DNA of 64,000 nt from contig NZ_QOVY01000002.1 of NCBI RefSeq assembly GCF_003932955.1, positions 1-64,000 on the forward strand, in the 5' to 3' direction. Under the pieces are notes generated by a model. The model searched no databases. It was given only the letters and a program-made list of their open reading frames with translations, and had not been told where the DNA came from. A program made the position numbers and the translations under genes. Below, piece after piece: positions 1 through 9,212 of this stretch. The stretch comes from Chryseobacterium sp. SC28 (GTDB lineage: Bacteria > Bacteroidota > Bacteroidia > Flavobacteriales > Weeksellaceae). Each line of letters starts with the position of its first letter. Within the stretch, counting starts at the first letter, position 1.

Positions 1-176
1 GAATTACCTCCAAAATCACATCTTTTACAATGATTCAATATCTCAATTTCTTTGTTTTCAAAAGAAGTTTGAACAAAATTAAAATGAATTTATCCTAAAT
101 GCACAACAGGTTTTTGTATTACAAAATCATTCTCTCACAATAAATGTTTTTGTGAATTTTTAAGGTCTATATAATG

Positions 177-214
177 AAGAAGGCTGGAAAAATATTTCCA
201 GCCTTCTTATTTTT
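177..214 (+). terminator. Bidirectional-looking hairpin terminator
   Basis: A 14-bp perfect stem (177-190 with 195-208) and a 4-nt loop are followed on the + strand by a T-rich run. It lies just beyond the stop of the minus-strand barrel gene at 223. The T-run favours termination of + strand transcription arriving from outside the window, but the stem can also serve the minus-strand operon. Bases 1-176 hold no recognisable gene. Confidence 0.7.
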
Positions 215-222
215 CAAAATGC

Positions 223-861
223 TTATTTAAAATTGTATCCGACGCCGATCAGGAACATGCTGGGTCGGTTGTCGTATCTAATTTCTGTTTCATCGCCCGC
301 CACAAGATCGGAGCCGGCGTTGATGAACTTTCTGCTGTCTTCGGAGAACGCCCCTTCATATCTGGCATTGATTACAAATTTGGAAAGCGTAGCCTGAACG
401 CCAATTTGATAGCCGATGGTGAATTCGTTTTTTGCATCTTCTACAAAACCCCCATAGGTATTGTCGGTTGATAAATTATAGGAAGCAACGGGTCCTGCGA
501 ATGCCGCCAATCTCCCCAACAAGAAATTATGCCCAACAAGAACCGGCACATCAATTCTGTTGCTTTTGGCTTCAATCTCGACGTTCTCTGTGGTTTCCAC
601 CGTATTTTTAAAAGAGGTGTAGTAGACTTCTGGCATTACGAACCAGCCACTTGCGGGAAAATCTACTTTCGCGGCAATACCCACGTTAAAACCTGCGGCG
701 GTATCGCCATCTGAATCAACGGCGGTATTGACGGCACCCTTGAAATTGTCCCAACTTGCCGAGGAGGTGTTTAAAACGGCGTTGGCTCTCATCCCAAAAG
801 TCACTTGTGAATAAGTGTATAAACTTCCCAAAACACTTATCATGCTAATAAATTTTTTCAT
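223..861 (-). CDS. Outer-membrane beta-barrel (porin-family, PorT-like) protein
   Basis: This 212-aa protein has an N-terminal signal peptide (about residues 1-18) followed by alternating polar/hydrophobic strands and a C-terminal aromatic residue before the last Lys (ending YNFK). That is the usual look of an 8-stranded Bacteroidetes outer-membrane barrel. No enzymatic motif is visible. It overlaps the upstream ATP-binding gene by 17 nt, so it is probably co-transcribed with the Mla-type transporter genes and may act in envelope maintenance; that link is inferred from position only. The specific substrate or partner is unknown. Confidence 0.65.
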   Translation of the reverse strand: MKKFISMISVLGSLYTYSQVTFGMRANAVLNTSSASWDNFKGAVNTAVDSDGDTAAGFNVGIAAKVDFPASGWFVMPEVYYTSFKNTVETTENVEIEAKSNRIDVPVLVGHNFLLGRLAAFAGPVASYNLSTDNTYGGFVEDAKNEFTIGYQIGVQATLSKFVINARYEGAFSEDSRKFINAGSDLVAGDETEIRYDNRPSMFLIGVGYNFK

Positions 862-1657
862 CGTCTTCGGATTTTTCGTTAATTAAAGTAGTCTGATTAT
901 TTTCTAACATAAACTCTCTAAGCTGCTTGAACAATTCTGATGAATAAACGAAATCTATCAGGTTTTTATTTTTGGCGGTTGTCAGCATGCTTTTGTCTCC
1001 TTCCCATTCCTTAATTCCCAATCGGAGGTAGAGAATCTTCTCTCCTATGGTCATTACAGAATTCATATCGTGCGTATTGATAATGGTGGTGGTATTATAT
1101 TCCTTGGTGATTTCCAGAAGCAGATCGTCAATCACATTGGAGGTGTAAGGATCCAGTCCGGAGTTGGGCTCATCACAAAAAAGATATTTTGGATTGTTGA
1201 CAATTGCTCTTGCTATGGCAACTCTTTTTTGCATTCCTCCCGAGAGTTCAGATGGATATTTCTTGTTGGCATTCTCGAGATTTACTCTACCGATGACTTC
1301 CAGCACCTTTCTTTTCTTTTCGCGATGGGTCAGGTTTGTAAACATATCCAGAGGGAAACTGACATTTTCCTCCACGGTCATCGAATCGAAGAGCGCACTG
1401 CCTTGGAAAACCGTCCCTATCTCGGCTCGCAGCCCTTGTTTCTCCTCGCGGGACATTTTCATTATATCTCGTCCGTCGAATAGGATGCTGCCGCCGGATG
1501 GTTCATAGACGTTCAAAAGTGATTTGAGGAAAACCGTCTTTCCGGATCCGCTTTGTCCTATTACCAAATTAACCTTTCCTGTTTCAAAAGTGGTTGTGAT
1601 ACCTTTCAGCACCTCCACATCGTTAAAACTTTTTCTGAGTTCCTTTACTTCTATCAT
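845..1657 (-). CDS. mlaF: ABC transporter ATP-binding protein, MlaF-like
   Basis: This 270-aa ABC ATPase powers a phospholipid/organic-solvent type transporter at the inner membrane. Walker A GQSGSGKT is at residues 34-41, the signature LSGGMQKR at 138-145, and Walker B ending in CDEP near 161-164. The DPYTS segment after the Walker B is typical of the MlaF/Ttg2A group. It is translationally coupled to the permease upstream (ATG shares a base with the permease stop at 1657). Compared with proteobacterial MlaF it carries a C-terminal extension of about 20 residues. MlaF function is supported by the adjacent MlaE permease. Confidence 0.85.
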   Translation of the reverse strand: MIEVKELRKSFNDVEVLKGITTTFETGKVNLVIGQSGSGKTVFLKSLLNVYEPSGGSILFDGRDIMKMSREEKQGLRAEIGTVFQGSALFDSMTVEENVSFPLDMFTNLTHREKKRKVLEVIGRVNLENANKKYPSELSGGMQKRVAIARAIVNNPKYLFCDEPNSGLDPYTSNVIDDLLLEITKEYNTTTIINTHDMNSVMTIGEKILYLRLGIKEWEGDKSMLTTAKNKNLIDFVYSSELFKQLREFMLENNQTTLINEKSEDDEKIY

Positions 1658-2409
1658 TAGCTGAGTAGCATTTGGGTTAATATTAAATCCATCACAATGA
1701 CGGCGATCATCGTCCAGACTACAGCCTGTGTGCTGGCTCTTCCGACCTCCAGAGATCCACCTTTTACATTATAGCCAAAGTATGCAGGAATCGTTGCAAT
1801 CAAAAATGCAAAAGCGGCGGTTTTGACAAAGGCATACCAAATAAAATACGTTGGCATATACATCTGTACTCCTGTGATATAATCGGCTTTGGTCCAGTTG
1901 CCGGTAGCAATTCCGGTAACATATCCTCCGATGATTCCCACGACAATACTGATGGCTATCAATAGCGGATTAAAAACCACGCTGGCGATTATTTTCGGCA
2001 AAATAAGGAAATTTGAAGAATTGACGCCCATAATGTCTAAGGCGTCAATCTGCTCCGTCACACGCATTGTTCCGATGCTGGAGGCAATATAGGATCCCAC
2101 CTTGCCCGCGAGGATGACGGAGATGATCGTCGGAGAAAATTCCAAAATCAGTACCGCTTTGGTGGCATACCCAATAAAACTGTTGGGAATAGGGAATGAC
2201 GACGCGCTGAAGTTGTTGTACATCTGGATAGACACGACGGCACCCACAAAGAATGAAGTAAAAAGAACCAGACCAAAAGAATTCACCCCCAAGTCGTAGA
2301 ACTCTCTGACAAGAAGTTTGAGATAGACGTTTCTTTTTTGCGGTTTTCTGAGTGCCTTGCCCATGAGCAAAACGTATTCTCCTACAGATACAAATAGTTG
2401 TTTTAGCAT
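1657..2409 (-). CDS. mlaE: MlaE family ABC permease
   Basis: This is the integral-membrane permease partner of the adjacent MlaF ATPase. It has several hydrophobic helices and the family segment around QIDALDIMGV (in the large cytoplasmic loop), typical of MlaE/YrbE proteins that move phospholipids across the envelope. An upstream in-frame ATG at 2466 lies inside the preceding gene and adds residues without the family pattern. I therefore place the start at the ATG at 2409 (about 250 aa), beginning MLKQLF. It sits about 30 nt downstream of the sugar-transferase gene and overlaps mlaF by one base. Confidence 0.82.
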   Translation of the reverse strand: MLKQLFVSVGEYVLLMGKALRKPQKRNVYLKLLVREFYDLGVNSFGLVLFTSFFVGAVVSIQMYNNFSASSFPIPNSFIGYATKAVLILEFSPTIISVILAGKVGSYIASSIGTMRVTEQIDALDIMGVNSSNFLILPKIIASVVFNPLLIAISIVVGIIGGYVTGIATGNWTKADYITGVQMYMPTYFIWYAFVKTAAFAFLIATIPAYFGYNVKGGSLEVGRASTQAVVWTMIAVIVMDLILTQMLLS

Positions 2410-2440
2410 AAAACAAAAGTAGTTTTTTTTCGTATAAATA

Positions 2441-3811
2441 TCAGCGCGCATTTTTGTCGCCAACAATTATGAGAAATAAAGTTTTCAAGATGATAACAAT
2501 ATCCATGCTAAAACTCCAGTTTTTCACATAAAACGTATCTGCGAGAATTCTTTTTTTCATTCCGATTCTCATGTCTCCCTCGTCACCGCGCAAGCCGCTC
2601 ACTTGTGCCAAGCCCGTAATGCCCGGTTTTACCATGCTGCGCAAGCTGTATCTGCTGATCTTGGGCTTGTAAAAATCATCTACGAGAAGCATATGAGGGC
2701 GCGGTCCCACGACGGACATTTCTCCCCGCAGGACATTGATGAATTGGGGCATCTCGTCCAAACTGCTTCTTCGCAGAAATTTGCCTATTCTGGTGATCCG
2801 TTCATCGTTGACCTCTGTCGTCCTATCGGAACTGTTCCCGTTGCACTTCATCGTTCTAAACTTAATACAGTTAAAAACCTCATTGTGAAATCCATATCTT
2901 TTCTGAACAAAAAATATCGCGCCTTTGGCGTCATCCAGTTTAATTAATATCATAATAATCGGAAACAACCAAGAACATATTCCTACTAAAATGATTAGCG
3001 AAAATAGGACATCAAAGATTCTTTTGATAACAGCATTGGTAAAAAAATCCAGCGGAAACTTGGCCGGAGACAACACGGGAACCGTCTCTATGTAGTTGAA
3101 TTCATATTCAAAAAAATCATTTTGAATGATGTTCGGAACTAGGGAAATCTTCACTTTATTCAGTTCTGCCTGGCGGAAAAGATGGTTCTCAAAAGACTGA
3201 TCCAGACGATTTTCCGATGGTAAAAAAATAGTGTGAATGCCATTATCTTTCCAAAATTTTATAATCTTTTGAAGATCGTAGTCCTTTGCCGGATAGTCGT
3301 AAAGGCGGTAGCCATAGTCTTTTCTTTGTTTGATAATTTCTTTAAGAATATCGGTGGAAGCATTCTCGCCGATAAACATCACATTCCGATGATTGATCCC
3401 GATGCTTCGCATATATTTCAACAAGAAATAGATGAAACTTTTAATCGGGATCACAACCAGTAGAAGGATTCCTGCCAGATAGAAGCGTTCGGTTTTCAGA
3501 AAGTTGTTGTTGCTTACTTTGCCCAAGAGAACGACGCCTATAAAAAAGAAAAAAACATGAATAAGTATTCTTTCCAGAAAAATGGTGTAGGTCAGATTCC
3601 GCGGAATATGGTACAATTTGGTTCTGCCACTCAGCAGAAGCCAGAAAAAACAAAGAAGCAATATGGAGAGAAGATTCTGCTCCAGCGTTTCGGAATCATA
3701 TTTTATTTCGAAATTTTGAAAGTAATAAAAACAAAAAACAGCCGCTACAAGAATCAGATCTAATAGGATCACAAATGTTTTAAAATATCTGGAATACCGA
3801 AGGCGCTGCAT
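2441..3811 (-). CDS. Polyprenyl glycosylphosphotransferase (WcaJ/bacterial sugar transferase family)
   Basis: This 456-aa protein starts exopolysaccharide or O-antigen repeat synthesis by moving a sugar-1-phosphate onto undecaprenyl phosphate at the inner membrane. About four to five N-terminal hydrophobic helices are followed by a CoA-binding-like middle region. The C-terminal catalytic domain has the markers KRIFDVLFS, CIKFRTMK, SLDEMPQF and VVGPRPHM. Length and order match the polyisoprenyl-phosphate hexose-1-phosphate transferase family. The sugar specificity cannot be told. It precedes mlaE on the same strand, but no polysaccharide cluster is visible in the window. Confidence 0.85.
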   Translation of the reverse strand: MQRLRYSRYFKTFVILLDLILVAAVFCFYYFQNFEIKYDSETLEQNLLSILLLCFFWLLLSGRTKLYHIPRNLTYTIFLERILIHVFFFFIGVVLLGKVSNNNFLKTERFYLAGILLLVVIPIKSFIYFLLKYMRSIGINHRNVMFIGENASTDILKEIIKQRKDYGYRLYDYPAKDYDLQKIIKFWKDNGIHTIFLPSENRLDQSFENHLFRQAELNKVKISLVPNIIQNDFFEYEFNYIETVPVLSPAKFPLDFFTNAVIKRIFDVLFSLIILVGICSWLFPIIMILIKLDDAKGAIFFVQKRYGFHNEVFNCIKFRTMKCNGNSSDRTTEVNDERITRIGKFLRRSSLDEMPQFINVLRGEMSVVGPRPHMLLVDDFYKPKISRYSLRSMVKPGITGLAQVSGLRGDEGDMRIGMKKRILADTFYVKNWSFSMDIVIILKTLFLIIVGDKNAR

Positions 3812-3820
3812 AAATCAAAG

Positions 3821-4453
3821 TTAAGGAATATTAAGATACTTATGCGTTTGGATGGAAGATCGCCATTTCGGATTTTGCAAAATGAAATCTGTAATTTTTG
3901 GATACATCAGATCGCGCCTGCTCCATTCGCTCTGAAGATAGAGTTCGCAATTTTCAGTCACTTTATGGCCTTGCTCCTCGGCAAATTTGAAGTCATTATG
4001 ATTAAAAATGATCATTTTCAGTTCGCTTGCAACATTATAAATATCCGCTAAGGGAAGTCCGGTCTTTTTAGGCGAGAGCGTGATCCAGTCGAGCTTTCCA
4101 CTCATCGGATAGGCGCCGGAAGTTTCGATGTGGATGGTGCAACCCAGCTCTTTCAGTTTCGCGGTCAGAATATCCAACTTCCACATCAGTGGTTCGCCAC
4201 CTGTCAAAACGATGGTTTTGCAATGTTTTGCCGCCGTTTCAGCAATTTCCTCGGCGTTCATCAGCGGATGAAGCTTTGGGTCCCAACTTTCTTTGACATC
4301 GCACCAATGGCAACCCACATCGCAACCGCCCAAACGAATGAAATAAGCCGCCTTGCCAGCGTGAAATCCTTCGCCCTGAATGGTGTAAAAATGCTCCATC
4401 ACGGGGAGCATTTTTCCTTCTTTTAATAAGATGTCTTCTTGTTCTTTAGTCAT
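3821..4453 (-). CDS. queE: 7-carboxy-7-deazaguanine synthase
   Basis: This radical-SAM enzyme converts 6-carboxy-tetrahydropterin to 7-carboxy-7-deazaguanine in queuosine/preQ0 synthesis. The 210-aa protein has TIQGEG at 24-29, the 4Fe-4S cysteines Cys44, Cys48 and Cys51 (CX3CX2C) and the SAM-binding TGGEP near residue 84. The short length and the CX3C opening are typical of QueE as opposed to other radical-SAM enzymes. It is followed closely by the glycosylphosphotransferase on the same strand, which is probably coincidental. queCDF are not in the window. Confidence 0.9.
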   Translation of the reverse strand: MTKEQEDILLKEGKMLPVMEHFYTIQGEGFHAGKAAYFIRLGGCDVGCHWCDVKESWDPKLHPLMNAEEIAETAAKHCKTIVLTGGEPLMWKLDILTAKLKELGCTIHIETSGAYPMSGKLDWITLSPKKTGLPLADIYNVASELKMIIFNHNDFKFAEEQGHKVTENCELYLQSEWSRRDLMYPKITDFILQNPKWRSSIQTHKYLNIP

Positions 4454-4470
4454 TATCCTCTCGCTAAATC

Positions 4471-4488
4471 CCTCTCCAAAAGGAGAGG
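4471..4488. repeat. Short hairpin between queE and folD
   Basis: CCTCTCC and GGAGAGG (4471-4477, 4482-4488) form a perfect 7-bp stem with an AAAA loop in the 78-nt queE-folD gap. There is no long T-run, so it is a weak terminator. Similar CTCTCC-AAAA-GGAGAG hairpins are common dispersed elements in flavobacterial intergenic DNA. It may be such a repeat or an mRNA processing site. Confidence 0.4.
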
Positions 4489-4531
4489 ACTCTGTCGGCT
4501 TCTCCTAAAATTGAGGTATTCTTTTTAAAAA

Positions 4532-5416
4532 TTAATCATTATAAACAGAGGTTTTGTAGGCAATGAGCGTGTTTTTCATCAGCATCGCCCGGGTCATCGG
4601 CCCTACGCCTCCGGGTACCGGCGTGATCCAACCGGCCTTCTGGGCGCAGCTTTCAAAATCCACATCGCCAGCCAGATGGTAGCCTTTTTCGGAATCGTCG
4701 TCCACGCGGGTGATTCCTACATCGATGATGACAGCGCCTTGTTTGATCATATCTCCTTTTAGGAAATTGGGATCGCCCAAAGCAGTTATCACGATGTCGG
4801 CTTTTTTAGTATATTCTTCTATCCGTTCTGTGTACGAATGCGTTAGCGTCACGGTAGAATTTCCCGGGAAGTCTTTTCTTCCCATCAAGATGCTCATTGG
4901 TTTGCCAACAATACGGCTTCTGCCGATGATGACACAATCTTTACCTTTGGTTTCGATGCTATATCTCTCCAACAAAGTCAGAATTCCAAATGGGGTTGCC
5001 GGCAAAAATGTATCCATTTCCAAAGCCATTTTCCCAAAATTCTCGGGGTGAAAACCGTCCACATCTTTTCTGGGGTCAATGGCCATAATGATCTTTTCTT
5101 GGTCGATTTGCTTTGGAAGCGGCAACTGAACGATGAATCCATCAACGGCTTTTGATTTATTCAGTTCATCAATTTTCTCCAATAACTCCGATTCTGAAAC
5201 CGTACTCGGAAATTTTATTAATGAAGAAGTGAAACCAACTTCCCGACAGTCTTTCACTTTACTATTAACGTAAGCCTGGCTTGCTCCGTTGTTTCCCACG
5301 AGAATGGCAACCAAATGCGGCGCTCTCTTCTTTTGAGCGAGGATCCGGCCTACTTCTTCTTTGATTTCAGCTTTTATCTCTTTTGAAACTTTCAGTCCAT
5401 CTAGAATTTGTGCCAT
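4532..5416 (-). CDS. folD: Bifunctional methylenetetrahydrofolate dehydrogenase/cyclohydrolase
   Basis: FolD interconverts 5,10-methylene-THF and 10-formyl-THF, using NADP and then hydrolysis, and feeds one-carbon units to purine synthesis. The 294-aa protein has the usual length. Visible family motifs are YVNSKVKDC, holding the catalytic Tyr and Lys, DGFIVQLPLP, GRSRIVGKP in the Rossmann part and PVPGGVGPMT near the C-terminus. It stands alone between queE and the toxin-antitoxin pair, on the same strand as both. Confidence 0.93.
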   Translation of the reverse strand: MAQILDGLKVSKEIKAEIKEEVGRILAQKKRAPHLVAILVGNNGASQAYVNSKVKDCREVGFTSSLIKFPSTVSESELLEKIDELNKSKAVDGFIVQLPLPKQIDQEKIIMAIDPRKDVDGFHPENFGKMALEMDTFLPATPFGILTLLERYSIETKGKDCVIIGRSRIVGKPMSILMGRKDFPGNSTVTLTHSYTERIEEYTKKADIVITALGDPNFLKGDMIKQGAVIIDVGITRVDDDSEKGYHLAGDVDFESCAQKAGWITPVPGGVGPMTRAMLMKNTLIAYKTSVYND

Positions 5417-5447
5417 TTTTGTTGCTTTTACTTTTTAGATTTTATTA

Positions 5448-5738
5448 TTAAGGATATTTTTCGGGATCTTGATGGGTGCAGAAAACGGAGAGAATATAAA
5501 CTGTTTTCTTTAATTCATCGATACGAAAAAGAATGATGTATGGATATTTTGGAAATGGCAAGACTCTCACATTCAAATATCTTCTTTCATAAAAAGGATT
5601 TAACCTAAGTTTCTTGTACGAATCCAAAAGCTGTTTTTTGAAAGATTTACCTGCTGATTTAGAAAATTCAGCATAATATTCAAAAGCATGATCTATTTCT
5701 TTTTCTGCTTCAGGAGAAATGACGATTTTATATGCCAT
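5448..5738 (-). CDS. RelE/ParE family toxin
   Basis: This 96-aa protein has the RelE/ParE layout: an N-terminal helix pair with PEAEKEIDHAFEYYAE, a middle basic segment and the beta hairpin PYIILFRIDE, then the VYILSVFCTHQDPEKYP ending. Such toxins inhibit gyrase (ParE) or cleave mRNA (RelE); which applies cannot be told. It starts inside the end of the antitoxin gene (11-nt overlap), the normal antitoxin-first arrangement. The pair is chromosomal, outside the IME. Confidence 0.8.
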   Translation of the reverse strand: MAYKIVISPEAEKEIDHAFEYYAEFSKSAGKSFKKQLLDSYKKLRLNPFYERRYLNVRVLPFPKYPYIILFRIDELKKTVYILSVFCTHQDPEKYP

Positions 5739-5949
5739 GCTTAGCCGAAATTTTTTTCAGAGATTCAAAAGCATCCAAATATGTATTTTCATTCTCCCGT
5801 AATCTCTCATCTATCACCCTTTTCATTTCATCTGTCAATTCAAAATCGTCCTCGTCCGATTTTTCAAAACGGATTTTCATTTTCTTAAGAAAAGTTTCTA
5901 CCAAAGTTTCCTCTTCTTTGTCTTTCAATTGGATTGTGATCTGTGTCAT
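5728..5949 (-). CDS. Antitoxin of the adjacent RelE/ParE toxin
   Basis: This 73-aa acidic protein lies immediately upstream of the toxin and overlaps it by 11 nt. The start shows a short beta strand (TQITIQLKD). It is followed by charged helices rich in Glu and Lys, consistent with an N-terminal dimerisation/DNA-binding part and a flexible toxin-binding tail. No clear named family is recognisable from the sequence. The assignment rests on size, charge and gene order. Confidence 0.65.
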   Translation of the reverse strand: MTQITIQLKDKEEETLVETFLKKMKIRFEKSDEDDFELTDEMKRVIDERLRENENTYLDAFESLKKISAKHGI

Positions 5950-5991
5950 AGCATTAAATTTTAATCAAAATTAATGAAAACCCTCTTTTTT

Positions 5992-7635
5992 TTACTTATT
6001 TCTTTTATAATAATTAATAAGTCCGTTTGTAGAACTGTCGTGCGTTTCCACTTTGGCTTCGCTTTCCAGCTCAGGAATGATTTTTCCGGCCAATACTTTT
6101 CCTAATTCTACCCCAAATTGGTCGAAGCTGAAAATATTCCAGATCACACCCTGAACGAAAATTTTATGCTCGTACAAGGCAATTAATTGCCCTAAAGTAA
6201 ACGGTGTCAATTCTTTGAACAAAAAGGAGTTGGTCGGCGTATTTCCCACGAAAACTTTATACGGTAATAAAAACTCGGTTTCTTCCTCGGATTTTCCGGA
6301 CGTTTTCAGTTCGCTGAATACCTCCTCTTCCGTCTTCCCAAAGGCCAAAGCCTCTGTCTGCGCAAAAAAGTTGGCCAGCAATATTTCCTGATGTTCGCCC
6401 ACTTCGTTCAACGATTTGGCGTAGGCGATGAAGTCTGCCGGCACCAATTCGGTTCCTTGATGAATTAGCTGATAAAACGCGTGTTGGCCATTGGTTCCCG
6501 GTTCTCCCCAAATGATGGGTCCCGTTTCGTATTCTACAAATTCGCCGTTTCTGTCCACCGATTTTCCATTGCTTTCCATATCACCTTGCTGCAGATAGGC
6601 CGCAAAACGGTCAAGATATTGAGAGTATGGCAAGATGGCATAAGTGCCTGCGGCAAAAATGTTGCGATACAAAATTCCTAAAAGCCCCATCAAAACGGGA
6701 ACATTTCTTTCGAACGGTTCTGTACGGAAATGGCAATCGGTGTCGTGGGCGCCTCTGAGCAATTGTTCGAAGTTTCCGTAGCCCACAGATAAAACGATGC
6801 TCAAACCTATGGCGCTCCAAAGTGAATAGCGGCCGCCAACCCAGTCCCAGAATTCGAAGATGTTTTCTTCCGCAATGCCAAATCCTTTAACCGCCTCAAT
6901 ATTAGTAGATAACGCCACGAAATGTTTCTCGATATCGGCTTCGGCAGCACCGGATTTCAGGAACCATTTTTTTGCAGAATTCGCATTGGTCATCGTCTCT
7001 TGGGTTGTGAATGTTTTGGAGGCAATGATGAAAAGTGTGGTTTCGGGATTCAGCTTTTTGACCACCTCCACCAAGTGATTGCCATCCACATTGGAAACAA
7101 AGTGAACATCCAATCTGGTTTTGAAATGCTTCAGCGCAGAGCAGACCATCACGGGTCCAAGATCGGAGCCTCCAATTCCAATATTGACAACATCCGTAAT
7201 CTCTTTCCCTGTAAAACCCTTGTGAGAACCAGAAATCACAGATTCCGAAAAAGTTTTCATCTGGTTCAAAACCTTTTTGATGCCGGGTTTGATATCTTTT
7301 CCGTCAACTAAAATTTCTTTATCAGAAAAATCTCTCAAGGCCGTGTGTAGAACAGCTCTGTCTTCTGTTTCGTTAATCTTGTCTCCGGTGAACATTTTTT
7401 CGATCGCCGTTTCCAATTGGGTTTCTTTCGCTAGATTCAGCAATAATTCGATGGTTTTAGAATCAACCAAGTTTTTGGAATAATCGAAGAGATAATTTTC
7501 TGTTTCCAGCGAAAATTCTTTGAAGCGGTTTTCGTTATATTGGAAAAGAGTCCTCAGTTCGAAATCGTGGGTGGCAAAGTGGACTTCTAAAGCTTTCCAG
7601 GCGGTAGTCGTTAGGGGATTTATTTTTGGCAGCAT
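5992..7635 (-). CDS. pgi: Glucose-6-phosphate isomerase
   Basis: Pgi interconverts glucose-6-phosphate and fructose-6-phosphate in the cytosol. At 547 aa it matches the long bacterial/eukaryotic form. Diagnostic segments are GGSDLGPVM, the phosphate-binding SKTFTTQET, the MESNGKSV signature, and [18 protein letters not shown] with the catalytic His. It is a single gene with 40-nt separation from the antitoxin and a divergent 233-nt gap to cydA. This chromosomal enzyme acts one step away from the reactions of the GAPDH/aldolase pair carried on the IME. Confidence 0.95.
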   Translation of the reverse strand: MLPKINPLTTTAWKALEVHFATHDFELRTLFQYNENRFKEFSLETENYLFDYSKNLVDSKTIELLLNLAKETQLETAIEKMFTGDKINETEDRAVLHTALRDFSDKEILVDGKDIKPGIKKVLNQMKTFSESVISGSHKGFTGKEITDVVNIGIGGSDLGPVMVCSALKHFKTRLDVHFVSNVDGNHLVEVVKKLNPETTLFIIASKTFTTQETMTNANSAKKWFLKSGAAEADIEKHFVALSTNIEAVKGFGIAEENIFEFWDWVGGRYSLWSAIGLSIVLSVGYGNFEQLLRGAHDTDCHFRTEPFERNVPVLMGLLGILYRNIFAAGTYAILPYSQYLDRFAAYLQQGDMESNGKSVDRNGEFVEYETGPIIWGEPGTNGQHAFYQLIHQGTELVPADFIAYAKSLNEVGEHQEILLANFFAQTEALAFGKTEEEVFSELKTSGKSEEETEFLLPYKVFVGNTPTNSFLFKELTPFTLGQLIALYEHKIFVQGVIWNIFSFDQFGVELGKVLAGKIIPELESEAKVETHDSSTNGLINYYKRNK

Positions 7636-7868
7636 ATTAATTCTTGATCTTAGGTTGTAGCGTTTAAAATTCTGAAATAAACATATTATAGATCATTTAT
7701 TATTCTAATTTTTGCATTTTAAATGATTCTACAAAGATTTGCAAATTTAAGAAAAAAATAAGCCACATCTTTTTGATTCGTCTCTTTGTTATCAAATGTT
7801 AAACTGTCTTAATATTAGTTGTGGTAAAATATTTAAATTAAACTTAACTTTACAATCAAAATAAGCTT

Positions 7869-9212
7869 ATGGATGATTTTTTAGCTGCACGTTCTCAGAT
7901 GGCAATTTCGCTGGGCTTTCACATCATATTTTCGTGTGTCGGGATGGTGATGCCTTTTCTGATGGCCTTTTCTCATTACAAATATCTCAGGACCAACGAC
8001 GAAGTTTACAAAGGGCTTACAAAAGCTTGGAGCAAAGGCGTGGCGATTCTGTTTGCCACCGGCGCCGTTTCCGGGACGATGCTGTCTTTTGAGTTAGGTC
8101 TTCTGTGGCCCAAGTTTATGGAACACGCGGGTCCTATTTTCGGGATGCCTTTTTCACTGGAAGGAACGGCTTTTTTCATAGAAGCGATTGCGATTGGTTT
8201 CTTTCTTTACGGATGGGAAAAGTTCAACAAATGGTTCCATTGGTTTTGCGGCGTTATCGTCGGCGTCAGCGGTCTGGCCTCGGGAATTCTTGTTGTAGCA
8301 GCGAATGCGTGGATGAACAGTCCGGCAGGTTTCGATTATATTAATGGAAAATATGTGAACATCGATCCTATAAAAGCGATGTTCAACGAGGCTTGGTTTC
8401 CGCAGTCGTTCCACATGTCTGTGGCGGCATTTGCAGCCACAGGATTTGCAGTGGCGGGCATTCACGCTTTGATGATATTGAAAAAAAGAAATGTTAATTT
8501 TCACACAAAGGCTTTCAAAATTTCTGCCGGCTTTGCAGTGTTCGGCGCATTGTTGGCGCCTATCAGTGGCGATATTGCCGCTAAATCTGTAGCAAAAAGG
8601 CAGCCCATAAAATTAGCGGCAATGGAGGCGCATTTCGAAACCGAAAAAGGTGCAAGTTTCGTCATTGGCGGCATTCCGGATGAGGAAAACGAACAGATAA
8701 AATACGCCATCAAAGTCCCCAAGTTTCTTAGCTATCTGGCTACCGGCGACTTCAATTCGGAAGTAAAAGGCCTTAAAGATTTTCCGAAAGACGAATGGCC
8801 ACCGGTTGCCGTCGTTCATTATGCTTTTCAAATTATGGTATTTTTCGGAACCGTGATGATGATCATTGGCATTTTGTATCTTATTGCCAGTTTCTGGAAA
8901 AAGCATTGGCTTATAAAGCCGTGGTTTCTAAAAACTTTCGTAGTTGCAATTCCTTTTGGATACATCGCTCTTGAGGCCGGCTGGACAGTGACGGAAGTTG
9001 GCAGGCAGCCGTGGATAATTTACGGAATAATGAGAACTATAGATGCTGTGACACCGATGCCCGGCATCCGGTACTCTTTTTACTTTTTCACACTAGTCTT
9101 CATTTCGCTATCCTTAATTATTGTTTTTTTATTAGTGAGGCAAATCAAAATGGTTCCGAAACTGTACGACCCTACCGATCCAAATTATAAATCAAAAAAT
9201 CAAATAAAATGA
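7869..9212 (+). CDS. cydA: Cytochrome bd ubiquinol oxidase subunit I
   Basis: CydA carries the three haems and the quinol site of the bd-type terminal oxidase in the inner membrane. The 447-aa protein has the family start (ARSQMAISLGFH, with the haem-ligand His), SLEGTAFFIEAI, holding the conserved Glu residues near haem b595/d, and GRQPWIIYG. It is at the short end of the family, consistent with a reduced Q-loop. It overlaps cydB by the ATGA motif at 9209-9212, so the two are translationally coupled. Confidence 0.95.
   Translation: MDDFLAARSQMAISLGFHIIFSCVGMVMPFLMAFSHYKYLRTNDEVYKGLTKAWSKGVAILFATGAVSGTMLSFELGLLWPKFMEHAGPIFGMPFSLEGTAFFIEAIAIGFFLYGWEKFNKWFHWFCGVIVGVSGLASGILVVAANAWMNSPAGFDYINGKYVNIDPIKAMFNEAWFPQSFHMSVAAFAATGFAVAGIHALMILKKRNVNFHTKAFKISAGFAVFGALLAPISGDIAAKSVAKRQPIKLAAMEAHFETEKGASFVIGGIPDEENEQIKYAIKVPKFLSYLATGDFNSEVKGLKDFPKDEWPPVAVVHYAFQIMVFFGTVMMIIGILYLIASFWKKHWLIKPWFLKTFVVAIPFGYIALEAGWTVTEVGRQPWIIYGIMRTIDAVTPMPGIRYSFYFFTLVFISLSLIIVFLLVRQIKMVPKLYDPTDPNYKSKNQIK

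Noticed and set aside
2410-2466. Upstream ATG for mlaE
   Set aside because: It lies inside the preceding gene and adds residues unlike MlaE; ATG 2409 is preferred.
7819-7852. Promoter of cydA
   Set aside because: TTG (7819) and TAACTTTA (7845) are 23 nt apart and the -7 lacks the final G; too weak to list as a feature.
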